Below are positions 16,291 through 24,381 of a stretch of DNA of 64,000 nucleotides, in pieces (position 1 is the first letter of the stretch; the number at the start of each line of letters is the position of its first letter). The notes under the pieces were generated by a model. The model searched no databases, was not told the origin of the DNA, and saw only the letters and a program-made list of their open reading frames with translations. The DNA comes from Desulfovibrio sp. MES5. GTDB taxonomy: Bacteria > Desulfobacterota > Desulfovibrionia > Desulfovibrionales > Desulfovibrionaceae. The stretch spans positions 1 to 64,000 of the forward strand of contig NZ_MJUZ01000017.1 in assembly GCF_002237645.1 (NCBI RefSeq), read 5' to 3'. Made by a program: the position numbers and the translations under genes.

Positions 16291-18284
16291 AGATACTGGG
16301 CATCGACCTTGGCACCAGCAATACCTACATCTATGGCGCGTACAAAAGCTCCACGGCTCCGCAGCCGGTGCTGCCGCCCCGCGTCAGCGCGCCTGACGGC
16401 TGCGTTGAAACCGCCATTCTTTATGAAGACGGTTCACCCCTGCTTATCGGGCATCTGGCAGAAAGCGAGTATTACGCCAACCCCGGCATGCGGGCGCGCC
16501 GCAGCCTGCGCTGCCAGTTCAAACCCGAAATAGACGAAGAAAATGCCGAAGCGGTGGGCTGGATGACGGACTTTCTGCGCATGCTTCGCGAGGCTTTGCC
16601 GCAGGACACGATCGAGCCTGACAGCCAGATATATGTGGGCATTCCCGCCCGCACGCGTGAAAGTTTCGGCATACAGCTCGCGCACTGCTTCAAGGATGCG
16701 GGCTGGCCCGCGCCTTCTCTGATCAAGGAATCCGACGCGGCCATGATCTCCTGCCTGCAGTCCGGGGCCATCGAACTGGATGATCTGGAACACAGCCTGC
16801 TTATTCTGGACTTCGGCGGCGGCACCTGCGACTTCACCCTGGCGGAGAACTCCAACATCCTGCACAGCGGCGGCGACCGGCTTTTGGGCGGGCGTCTTTT
16901 CGATGACCTGTTCTTTCAGCTTTTCTGCCGTCAGAATCCCCAATTGCAGGAAGAGGTGAAGGCCGACAATTGCGAGTATTATGTCCACTGGGTCTTGTGC
17001 AAGGCAGAAAAAGAACGGTTTTCCAAAATACTGCAAAAGGATGTCGACAGCGCCGTAAGCCTGCACCTTTCGTGGTATGACGCGGCGGGCACGCAAAAAC
17101 ATGCATATCTGCACGAGCTCACCTGGCAGCAGGTCGTCAGCGCGGCGGAAAGCTATGTGGCTTCTGAAGCCCTGCTGGGCATGCTCAGCCAGTATGCCAA
17201 CAGGGGATCGCTGGGCGCTGTAGCCGAAGAAATGCTGCAAGGACGTCAGGTGGGCCTCATCTCCTGGTTCAAGGACGTTCTTTACGATATACGGCGGCAA
17301 AAAAGCGTCGACAAGGTCATCCTCACGGGCGGCAGCAGCGGCTGGTTTTTCACCAGCGAGGCTGTGCGCGATGTTTTCGGTACAGACAATATCGTCATGA
17401 GCCCGCGCACCTATGAGGATATCGCCTTTGGCCTGGCCCTCTACCCCATGCTGCTGCACACCCACCTCAAGATAAAAGACCTGCTTGAGAAACAGAGCGA
17501 AGATTTCTGTTTGCGCGTTGCCGACCTCGCGCAGGGCATTTTTGAAAAGCACACAAAGATGGCCGCCAAAACCTGCGCCGAACGCATCGCCGTCAAGGAT
17601 ATCCTGAGCGTTCTTGAGGCCGCCCAGGAGGACAGAAAGACCGTTGAAGAGATCGAGCGGGAAATCAGCGAAAAAATCCAGAACGATTCCGGCCTGCTGG
17701 CTATTGTTCAGGAACGCACGGAAGCCGCCCGCAAAGAAATAGAAAGGGAGTTGCGCCTGCAGTTCAGCCGCTGGCTGCGTGAAAATGGCGTGTACCTTGT
17801 GCCGAGGCTGAATTTTTCCGCCCGCACTCTGAGCACCAGTTTTTTCGATGCGGTACAGGTGAAAGTTTCGCGCCTTACCCTGCTCAACACCATGGATGTC
17901 ATGGCTGTGGCCGTGCTGCCGGGCATAGCGGCCCTTGCCATTGGCGAAAAAATGTTGCTCACCACGGCTGAACCGGTTTCCGCCGTTATCGGCGGCGCGG
18001 CGGCTTTTGCGGGCACATGGGCGCTGGGCAAATTCGGCAAGAATTTTCTCCGGCGGCAAAAGCTGCCCAAGTTTCTTCTCAATGAAAAAAACCGTGAAAA
18101 AATCACGGCAAAAAACAGGGAATATATTGAAGAAATTCTGGAACAATCCTTTCAGGAGATCCGACAGGACCTCATGGAAGATGCCAGAGGCAAGATACGG
18201 TATTCCCTCAAAGCCCTGCTGCAAAGGCTCACGGTACTGAACCATATCCGTGTGGAGCGCGGCGCATCCCCGGCAGGGCAATGA
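16287..18284 (+). CDS. Hsp70/DnaK-like ATPase with C-terminal coiled coil and membrane hairpin
   Basis: 665 residues. The N-terminal 390 residues form an Hsp70/actin-type nucleotide-binding domain: phosphate-1 GIDLGTSNTYIYG (5-17), phosphate-2 LDFGGGTCDFTLAE (174-187), GDRLLGGRLFDDL (196-208, like the DnaK GGEDFD region) and an adenosine motif LTGGSSGW (346-353). The usual beta-sandwich substrate-binding domain is not visible. Instead there is a charged, probably coiled-coil region (about 395-500), a hydrophobic pair (about 533-585) and a second charged helix. The ATG overlaps the stop of the upstream GrpE-like membrane protein. I infer a membrane-tethered chaperone or switch; its substrate is unknown. 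Confidence 0.75.
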   Translation: MKILGIDLGTSNTYIYGAYKSSTAPQPVLPPRVSAPDGCVETAILYEDGSPLLIGHLAESEYYANPGMRARRSLRCQFKPEIDEENAEAVGWMTDFLRMLREALPQDTIEPDSQIYVGIPARTRESFGIQLAHCFKDAGWPAPSLIKESDAAMISCLQSGAIELDDLEHSLLILDFGGGTCDFTLAENSNILHSGGDRLLGGRLFDDLFFQLFCRQNPQLQEEVKADNCEYYVHWVLCKAEKERFSKILQKDVDSAVSLHLSWYDAAGTQKHAYLHELTWQQVVSAAESYVASEALLGMLSQYANRGSLGAVAEEMLQGRQVGLISWFKDVLYDIRRQKSVDKVILTGGSSGWFFTSEAVRDVFGTDNIVMSPRTYEDIAFGLALYPMLLHTHLKIKDLLEKQSEDFCLRVADLAQGIFEKHTKMAAKTCAERIAVKDILSVLEAAQEDRKTVEEIEREISEKIQNDSGLLAIVQERTEAARKEIERELRLQFSRWLRENGVYLVPRLNFSARTLSTSFFDAVQVKVSRLTLLNTMDVMAVAVLPGIAALAIGEKMLLTTAEPVSAVIGGAAAFAGTWALGKFGKNFLRRQKLPKFLLNEKNREKITAKNREYIEEILEQSFQEIRQDLMEDARGKIRYSLKALLQRLTVLNHIRVERGASPAGQ

Positions 18285-18334
18285 AACCCTGAACTGGCCT
18301 TATCCACACGTCGCCGAGCGCCAAGGAGCATTGC

Positions 18335-18490
18335 AACGTTGCGATGCGGCGCAGCCTTGAAGCTGCTGCCTCTGCCGCCCCGCTTGAGATCAGAAAACAT
18401 CCCATAGTATACCAAGATACAATAAAAGTTTTAGAGGGTGGGGCGTGGGCTCCCCCACAAAGCGATTTTACTTTGAAATTGCTCTACCGC
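18335..18490 (-). repeat. Dispersed intergenic repeat, family 1 (copy C, inverted)
   Basis: Read on the minus strand it starts AGAGCAATTTCAAAG, runs through GCTTTGTGGGGGAG, the C-rich CCACGCCCCACCC tract, CTAAAACTTTTATTGTA and a TTCTGATCTCA core, and ends with GGCAGAGGCAGCAGC. This is the same order as at 35988-36172. It lies just past the Hsp70-like gene. Confidence 0.7.
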
Positions 18491-18504
18491 CCCCCGGTAC
18501 AAGC

Positions 18505-18539
18505 AGATATGGCCGCCCCTTATGGGAGCGGCCATATCT
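18505..18539. terminator. Perfect hairpin downstream of Hsp70-like gene
   Basis: A 12-bp perfect stem (AGATATGGCCGC with GCGGCCATATCT) and an 11-base loop. No U-tract follows, but the stem is strong. It lies 220 bp past the gene and separates the plus-strand unit from the convergent Sel1 gene. Confidence 0.5.
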
Positions 18540-18658
18540 CTTCTTGGCAACTCTGCGGAAAAAGGCGGCTTTTTATCGCCACACTTGTCGAAACCAGTCG
18601 TCAGCGCAAAGCCGGGGGGGCCTTTCCCGCAGAATATCCTGCGTCCCAAAGTCGATGC

Positions 18659-18696
18659 CTTGATGGAAGCTTGCGTCGTGGCGGCGCTCCATCAAG
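18659..18696 (-). terminator. Hairpin just past the Sel1 gene stop
   Basis: CTTGATGGA and TCCATCAAG form a 9-bp perfect stem with a 20-base loop, 2 bp beyond the stop codon on the minus strand. No U-tract is seen, so it is a likely mRNA 3'-end structure rather than a classic terminator. Confidence 0.45.
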
Positions 18697-18698
18697 TA

Positions 18699-19367
18699 TT
18701 ACGGCATGCTGTACTCGCGCACGAAATTGAACACGTTGCCTTCCACTTCCAGACCCTGCGCCCTGGCCTTGCCATACCAGACCTGCGCTTCGGTCTTGTT
18801 TTCCGGCACGCCCACGCCATAGTCATAGCAGGCCCCCACATAACGTTCGGCCTGCGCGTAGCCCCGGTCAGCCGCCAGCTTGGCCAGGCGGAAGCTTTCA
18901 GCGGGGTTTTTTTCAAAACCATACTTGCCCTGGCCGTGATACAGTGCCAGGTTAAACAGGGCCTCGGCATTGCCCGCGTTGGCCGCACGGGTCATAAGGT
19001 CCACCACTGTCGCGTCGTTTCTGGGCACGCCAATGCCCAGTTCATACTGGTAGGCCAGAAGCACCTGGGCTTCACTGTTGTTCTGCTCCGCTGCAAGACG
19101 GAACCACTTGGCGGCCATTTCCATATCCTGGGGCACGCCGAGGCCGTTTTCATAGCAACGGCCCAGGATGATCTGGGCCCGGGCATTGCCGTCCGAGGCC
19201 AGGGGCTGCACCAGTTGCAGAACTTTCTGGTATTGGCCGATATTGTAGGCTGTCCATGCTTCGTTAAGATTCTGTTCCACCTTGTCCACGGGTTGTGCGC
19301 CCACAGTCAGGGCCGAAAACAAAAAAAACGTCATTGTCAGAAAAATAGCGGCAAAATTTTTTTTCAT
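18699..19367 (-). CDS. Secreted Sel1-repeat (TPR-like) protein
   Basis: 222 residues. A cleavable signal peptide (MKKNFAAIFLTMTFFLFSALTVGA) is followed by about four Sel1-like repeats, each with the A-x-A-Q/E-x2-LG/L-x2-Y pattern, as in AQIILGRCYENGLGVPQD and AERYVGACYDYGVGVPEN. Such proteins are periplasmic scaffolds for protein-protein contacts. The start is fixed by GAGGAGG a few bases upstream; the frame is open further back without a ribosome site. It stands alone on its strand. Confidence 0.88.
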   Translation of the reverse strand: MKKNFAAIFLTMTFFLFSALTVGAQPVDKVEQNLNEAWTAYNIGQYQKVLQLVQPLASDGNARAQIILGRCYENGLGVPQDMEMAAKWFRLAAEQNNSEAQVLLAYQYELGIGVPRNDATVVDLMTRAANAGNAEALFNLALYHGQGKYGFEKNPAESFRLAKLAADRGYAQAERYVGACYDYGVGVPENKTEAQVWYGKARAQGLEVEGNVFNFVREYSMP

Positions 19368-19631
19368 AAAAACCTCCTCATGGTCGCGGCCAAAAGGCCA
19401 CGCCTGATACCTGATGCCTGATGTCTGATGCTTTATGCCAAAAGAATAGCGCCGCGAAAAAGACTTGGCAAGATGCCGTCGTGTCCGTGGCGCAACAGTG
19501 GCCCAGTGCCCATTCGCCCTCTCGGGGGCAGCCCTTGACGCCCCGCCGTGGAGCAGGCACAAACACGGCAAGCCCTTATGCATTTCTATCAATAATCCGC
19601 CTTACGGCTGACATACACCAGGAGGCCGAGC

Positions 19632-20219
19632 ATGAGCCATCCCCCGCACAAGCCCCCCCAAGACTCCGACAACGCGCATACCCCGCGCGATGCCAATCTG
19701 CCCGTGCCCTCGGGGCAACAGCACGACGGCGAAGGCTCCGGGGAAGAGCAACGGCGCGTGCTCGACGCTGAAGTGGTTTTTATGTCGGATCAGCAACAGA
19801 ACGAAGAACGGCAGCAGGATACAACACATGGCCACAGCAGCCGTCAGCACGGATCTGAAGGATTCGGCCAGACCGGCGGGCAGGGCCGTTTTTATCAGCG
19901 CACCTTTGGCGGACGCAACTTCGGCGGCTCCCAGGCCGGATCGCCCCTGGGGCAGATATGGATCACCAGCCGGGACAACTCCAACGCCTGCCTCGCCCCT
20001 TGCATCACCTTTGTCATTTTTCTTGTCTGCCTTGCGCAGTTCGGCTTTCTGGCGGGACTTGGCTTTGTGTTCTTTCACTCCATAGGGGCAGTTGCGGGTA
20101 CGTTGCGGCAGATGCGTCTCATGACGGTCGGCGTCATGCCCAACCCCTGGCTGTGGCGTATGGGCAACTGGATACTGTCTTTTATCGTTACCATCTGGCT
20201 TGCCGGAGGGTTTGACTGA
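19632..20219 (+). CDS. Unknown membrane protein with Gln/Gly/Ser-rich N-terminus
   Basis: 195 residues. The first 115 are polar, with many Gln, Ser, Gly and His, and look disordered. The last 80 hold two or three hydrophobic segments (about CITFVIFLVCLAQFGFLAGL and WILSFIVTIWLAGG). AGGAGG precedes the ATG at good spacing, which favours this frame over a long open frame on the other strand. No family recognised. The upstream gap has a short tandem run of CTGATG-like units at about 19403-19430. Confidence 0.6.
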   Translation: MSHPPHKPPQDSDNAHTPRDANLPVPSGQQHDGEGSGEEQRRVLDAEVVFMSDQQQNEERQQDTTHGHSSRQHGSEGFGQTGGQGRFYQRTFGGRNFGGSQAGSPLGQIWITSRDNSNACLAPCITFVIFLVCLAQFGFLAGLGFVFFHSIGAVAGTLRQMRLMTVGVMPNPWLWRMGNWILSFIVTIWLAGGFD

Positions 20220-20401
20220 CACAGTTTCAACGTGAAGGCGCGCTGGCGTCTGCGGGAGCAGGCGCGATTTATCCGCGCTGCAAAACGCCGTAAACGTTGC
20301 GGCCGCATATTCTTGAAAGCAACCGGTTTAAAGTCTGGCCGCACGCGAAGACGGCTTTGCAAGCCCTTCCGGGCGGCATCATGATACTGTGGAGAACGCC
20401 A

Positions 20402-20677
20402 ATGACGCCTGACATCTGGCAGGTCTATCTGCTGGAATGCGCCGATGGCACCTTGTACTGCGGCATCACCTGCGATATGGAGCGGCGCCTTGCGCAGCAC
20501 AACGGCGCAACGCCGGGCGGCGCGCGCTATACGCGCGGCAGACGCCCGGTACGCCTGCTGGCCAGCCGGGCATGTTCCTGCAAGGCGGACGCCCTGCGGC
20601 TGGAATGCGCAGTAAAGGCCAAGCCGCGCCACGCAAAAATCACTTTTTTGCTTGAGGGAGAAAAAAAGCAATGCTGA
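20402..20677 (+). CDS. GIY-YIG domain protein (YhbQ-like)
   Basis: A 91-residue single-domain protein. The GIY-YIG core is visible as WQVYLLECADGTLYCGITCD, with the downstream RRLAQHN helix and the RRPVRLLASRA strand. This group (YhbQ/UPF0213) contains small predicted nucleases of uncertain cellular role. The start at 20402 has GGAG seven bases upstream; the frame is open 35 codons further. It overlaps the LysE gene by 7 bp. Confidence 0.85.
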   Translation: MTPDIWQVYLLECADGTLYCGITCDMERRLAQHNGATPGGARYTRGRRPVRLLASRACSCKADALRLECAVKAKPRHAKITFLLEGEKKQC

Positions 20678-21303
20678 CTGTGGACATAGCTCTGACCTTC
20701 TTTGCGGCGTCTCTTCTGCTTGGCATTGCTCCTGGGCCGGACAATATTTTTGTGCTCACCCAGTCCGCCGTCTATGGCGCGGGCGCAGGCATGGTAACAA
20801 CACTTGGCCTCGTCACCGGGCTCTGTGTGCACACCACGGCCGTCGCGCTGGGCGTGGCCGCCATTTTTCAGAGTTCGCCCCTGGCCTTCACCATACTCAA
20901 GGCCGTGGGCGCGGCATATCTGTTATGGCTGGCCTGGCTGTCATTCAGGGCAGGCGCTGCGCTGGCCGTCACCAAGGGGGACGGCGCGCCCTTTCCCGGC
21001 TATGTCCCGCTGTACCGGCGCGGCATTGTCATGAACGTGACAAACCCCAAAGTTTCGCTTTTTTTCCTCGCATTTCTGCCACAGTTCTGCGATCCGACAC
21101 GGGGCAGCGTGGCCATGCAGGTTCTCAGCCTGGGACTGCTCTTCATGCTGGCCACCATCATCGTTTTTTTCAGCGTGGCCCTGCTTGGCGGCAAACTGGC
21201 CGTGTGGTTCAACAGGTCTCCGGGCGGGCAAGTGTTCATTCACAGGGCCGCCGGACTGGTTTTTGCGGGTCTGGCTTTGGCCCTGCTGCTTGCCACGCAT
21301 TGA
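20671..21303 (+). CDS. LysE/RhtB-family amino-acid exporter
   Basis: A 210-residue protein with about six membrane segments, the usual family size. The N-terminal LGIAPGPDNIFVLTQS and the NVTNPKVSLFFLAFLPQF segment are characteristic. Members export amino acids such as lysine, homoserine or threonine; the substrate cannot be read from sequence. It overlaps the GIY-YIG gene, so the two are likely co-transcribed. Confidence 0.9.
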   Translation: MLTVDIALTFFAASLLLGIAPGPDNIFVLTQSAVYGAGAGMVTTLGLVTGLCVHTTAVALGVAAIFQSSPLAFTILKAVGAAYLLWLAWLSFRAGAALAVTKGDGAPFPGYVPLYRRGIVMNVTNPKVSLFFLAFLPQFCDPTRGSVAMQVLSLGLLFMLATIIVFFSVALLGGKLAVWFNRSPGGQVFIHRAAGLVFAGLALALLLATH

Positions 21304-21366
21304 CAAGAGCCATCGGTCGCTTCAATCATAGGTTACACAGATTACTCAAGGACGGAACAGCGCACG

Positions 21367-22311
21367 ATGCCCGCACCCACAGGCACATGTTCTTTCGCGC
21401 CGGAGCGCAGGGCGTTTCTGGCAACAGTGACGGGCATTGCCTGCCTTGCCGGAGTGTGCGCCTTCACCTCCCCCCCCGGCGCAGCAGAGCTTTCAGGGGG
21501 TATGGAGAGTTGCCCGGCGGATGCCGGGCAGACAGAACTTATCGAAAAAATTTCGCAGATTGAAAGATTATCTGGCGGCAGACTTGGGGCGGCCCGCCTT
21601 GATTGCGCCACAGGCAGCCTGTTCACATACCGGGGCGATGAAGCCTTTCCGATGTGCAGCACATTTAAAGTTCTGGCTGCCGCTGCAGTGCTCAAGCTGC
21701 ACCCGCAGAAACTGAACAATCTTGTCCACATCAGGCCGGACGAAATTGTCGCGTGGTCGCCTGTTACGGAAAAATTCGTGAACAGGGGCATACGTGTGAA
21801 TCAATTGTGCGCGGCGGCCCTGCAATACAGCGACAATACGGCTGCCAACCTGCTTTTGGGGATGATTGGCGGCCCCTCGGGCCTTACAGCCTTCGCCCGT
21901 TCGCTGGGGGACAGCAGATTTCGCCTGGACCGTATGGAACCCGCCCTGAACAGCGCGGAACCCGGCGACATGCGGGATACCACAAGCCCTGCAGCCATGG
22001 CGGCTACGCTTAACACCCTGCTGATGGGCGAGGCCCTGCCCCTTCAGCACCGTGAACTCCTGAGGCAATGGCTGACGGAATGCGCCACCGGAGCAAGCCG
22101 CATACCCGCAGGAACGCCCGCTGGCTGGAAAGTGGGACACAAGACTGGCAGCGGGCCGAACGGCACTTCCAACGATGTGGGCATACTCTTGCCTCCGGCA
22201 GGAACGCCAGTCATACTGGCGCTATATCTTACTCAATGTGCGGCAGCCGCTAACGATCGTGATGCGACTCTGGCCGCGACCACCAGCCTGCTTTGTCCGG
22301 CAGGGGCGTGA
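21367..22311 (+). CDS. bla: Class A beta-lactamase
   Basis: 314 residues, longer than the usual 290 because of the N-terminus. All catalytic motifs are present: S-x-x-K as CSTFK (Ser98, Lys101), SDN at 155-157, the omega-loop Glu191 in EPALNSAEPGD and KTG at 259-261. It opens beta-lactam rings in the periplasm. The signal peptide contains ERRAFLA before a hydrophobic stretch, suggesting possible Tat export. A Cys precedes the active Ser, as in class A carbapenemases, but the residue two positions past KTG is Gly, so their characteristic disulfide is not available. Class A enzymes are known in Desulfovibrio. No regulator gene is adjacent. Confidence 0.92.
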   Translation: MPAPTGTCSFAPERRAFLATVTGIACLAGVCAFTSPPGAAELSGGMESCPADAGQTELIEKISQIERLSGGRLGAARLDCATGSLFTYRGDEAFPMCSTFKVLAAAAVLKLHPQKLNNLVHIRPDEIVAWSPVTEKFVNRGIRVNQLCAAALQYSDNTAANLLLGMIGGPSGLTAFARSLGDSRFRLDRMEPALNSAEPGDMRDTTSPAAMAATLNTLLMGEALPLQHRELLRQWLTECATGASRIPAGTPAGWKVGHKTGSGPNGTSNDVGILLPPAGTPVILALYLTQCAAAANDRDATLAATTSLLCPAGA

Positions 22312-22382
22312 ACAGGGCTTTTACCGCTTTTCTTGACAACTGCTATGGCCAAGGGTATGTAGCCAGACTTTCGAGGTACAGC

Positions 22383-22949
22383 ATGCAGAATTATCGCATA
22401 TCACTCAACGATCTGCCCCCTGAGGGCAGAGAGTTTCATCTGGACGATCAGGCCATCTGGCAGAACTCCATTGAGGAGTTTCATATGGACTGCCGGATTA
22501 CCAAACCCCTGAGCGCCAGTATCAGCGTACTGCCCACTGACGGCGGCTGGCTTGTGCGCGGGAGCCTGACAGGCGAGGTGGTTCTGCCGTGCAGCCGCTG
22601 CACTGAGGACGCCCCGGCTGTCGTCAACGCGCGCTTTGAAGATTTTGAGGAACTGCCGGAGAGCGACGAACTGGATGAGGCTGCCGGGCCTTCCGGCGTG
22701 CGCTCGCAGGACGAAACCCCGGAAAGTCGCCTTGTTTTTGTGAACAACGTGCCCCTGCTTGATCTTGCGGCCATCTGCTGGGAAGAGCTTATGCTCGCCC
22801 TGCCCGTGACTCCCCTGTGCAACGCCACCTGCAAGGGGCTTTGCCCCAGTTGCGGAGCCAACCTCAATGAGGGACTCTGCTCATGCGAGCACGAAGAGCT
22901 TGACCCACGCATGGCTGTCTTGCGCGGGCTCACGCTGCACAAGAACTGA
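22383..22949 (+). CDS. yceD: YceD/DUF177 family protein
   Basis: 188 residues. The family is linked to 23S rRNA metabolism and typically lies directly upstream of rpmF, as here. The C-terminal half carries the PLCNATCKGLCPSCGANLNEG cysteine cluster, a probable zinc-binding knuckle, and the mid region PCSRC. The ATG at 22383 follows GAGG; the frame is open about 30 codons upstream into the beta-lactamase gene. Confidence 0.88.
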   Translation: MQNYRISLNDLPPEGREFHLDDQAIWQNSIEEFHMDCRITKPLSASISVLPTDGGWLVRGSLTGEVVLPCSRCTEDAPAVVNARFEDFEELPESDELDEAAGPSGVRSQDETPESRLVFVNNVPLLDLAAICWEELMLALPVTPLCNATCKGLCPSCGANLNEGLCSCEHEELDPRMAVLRGLTLHKN

Positions 22950-23148
22950 ATGGGCATCACAGGCCGCCCCCTGACATGACATGGCGGCTTTGAAAAAATG
23001 GTTTCCGCTGACGGATTGCCGCAGACGGAGCCTAGACATTTCTAAAGTTTTTTACTAAACTGCTGAGTCTTGCGGGCAAGTCCTATCTCTGGTCCTGCCC
23101 GCCATATCTTTGCCTTACGTGTCCGCAAGGACTGAAAAGGAGAACACC

Positions 23149-23331
23149 ATGGCTGTGCAACAGAATAAAAAATCCCGTTCCCGCAAGGGGATGCGCCGCT
23201 CCCACGATCGTGTGGCCATTCCCGCCGTCATTTACTGCTCCTGCGGTGAACCTACCGTGCCCCATTGCGTCTGCCCCAGCTGCGGCACGTACAAGGGTCG
23301 TCAGGTAGTCGCCAAGACCGATAGCGAGTAA
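23149..23331 (+). CDS. rpmF: Ribosomal protein bL32
   Basis: 60 residues. The N-terminus MAVQQNKKSRSRKGMRRSHD is typical, followed by a zinc ribbon with CSCGE and CPSCG. A component of the large ribosomal subunit. AAGGAG lies upstream of the ATG. The stop codon overlaps the plsX start by one base. Confidence 0.97.
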   Translation: MAVQQNKKSRSRKGMRRSHDRVAIPAVIYCSCGEPTVPHCVCPSCGTYKGRQVVAKTDSE

Positions 23332-24365
23332 TGAACGAGCGCCCCATTATCGCCGTGGACGCCATGGGCGGGGACTTTGGCCCCTCCGTGGTAGTGCCGG
23401 GCGCCGTAGAGGCTGCCCGACTTCATGATCTGCATGTCCAGCTTGTGGGCGACACCCCCAAGCTGGAGGCCGAGCTGGACAAGCTCGACCTCAAGGACGT
23501 GCATTATGATATCGTTCAGGCTGATGATGTGGTGCACATGAATGAAAAGCCCTCGGACATTCTGCGCCGCAAAAAGAACGCCTCAATCCAGGTGGCCTGC
23601 CGCCTGGTGAAGGACGGCGCCGCGGACGCTGTGGTCAGTGCCGGACATTCCGGCGCCACAGTGGCTTGTGGCATGTTCATCATGGGCCGCCTTCCCGGGG
23701 TGGAGCGTCCTGCTCTGGCCGCGTTGCTGCCTACGGAAAAAGACCCCGTAGTTGTGCTCGATGCCGGAGCCAATGTGGATTGCCGCCCCTATCATCTCTT
23801 TCAGTTCGGCCTTATGGGCGACGCTTTCGCCAGGGACCTTTTAAGCTATCCCTCGCCCCGCGTCAGCCTGCTGAGCATCGGTGAAGAAGAAGGCAAAGGC
23901 AACTCTCAGGTCAAGGAAGCCTACGAACTGCTAAAGATGGCCCAAAACCTCAATTTTGTGGGGAATGCCGAAGGGCGGGACATCTTTACCGGTGACCTTG
24001 ATGTCGTGGTCTGCGACGGTTTTGTCGGCAACGTAGTGGTCAAGATGAGTGAAGGCCTGGCTTCATCGCTGGTGCGCATGCTCAAGAAAGTCTTTACTAC
24101 CGGCGTGCTGCCCGCTCTTGGCGGCATGCTGGCCAAGGGCGCTTTCAAAAAGTTTGCCAGCACCATTGACTATGCCGAATACGGCGGCGCCCCGCTGTTG
24201 GGTCTTCAGGGCCTGGCCATCGTCTGTCATGGTCGTTCCAGCTCGCTTGCCATGACGAACGCCATCAAAATGGGCGGTACCTTTGTTCGCAAAGGCACCA
24301 ACAGCCACCTTGCCGAGACCATCCTGGCCAACGAGGAGCTCACGCGCTTCTCACGCGCCATCTAA
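23331..24365 (+). CDS. plsX: Phosphate acyltransferase PlsX
   Basis: 344 residues, the normal size. It makes acyl phosphate from acyl-ACP for phospholipid synthesis. Family features: IIAVDAMGGDFGPSVVVPGA at the N-terminus, AVVSAGHSGATVACGMF, and the C-terminal YGGAPLLGLQGLAIVCHG. Coupled to rpmF by a one-base stop/start overlap and followed after 16 bp by fabH, as in many bacteria. Confidence 0.97.
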   Translation: MNERPIIAVDAMGGDFGPSVVVPGAVEAARLHDLHVQLVGDTPKLEAELDKLDLKDVHYDIVQADDVVHMNEKPSDILRRKKNASIQVACRLVKDGAADAVVSAGHSGATVACGMFIMGRLPGVERPALAALLPTEKDPVVVLDAGANVDCRPYHLFQFGLMGDAFARDLLSYPSPRVSLLSIGEEEGKGNSQVKEAYELLKMAQNLNFVGNAEGRDIFTGDLDVVVCDGFVGNVVVKMSEGLASSLVRMLKKVFTTGVLPALGGMLAKGAFKKFASTIDYAEYGGAPLLGLQGLAIVCHGRSSSLAMTNAIKMGGTFVRKGTNSHLAETILANEELTRFSRAI

Positions 24366-24381
24366 CCGGCGGTACTACAGA

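Noticed and set aside
19602..20222. 206-codon open frame on the minus strand opposite the 19632 gene
   Set aside because: No ribosome site, odd composition and no family features; the plus-strand frame has AGGAGG and coherent membrane segments.
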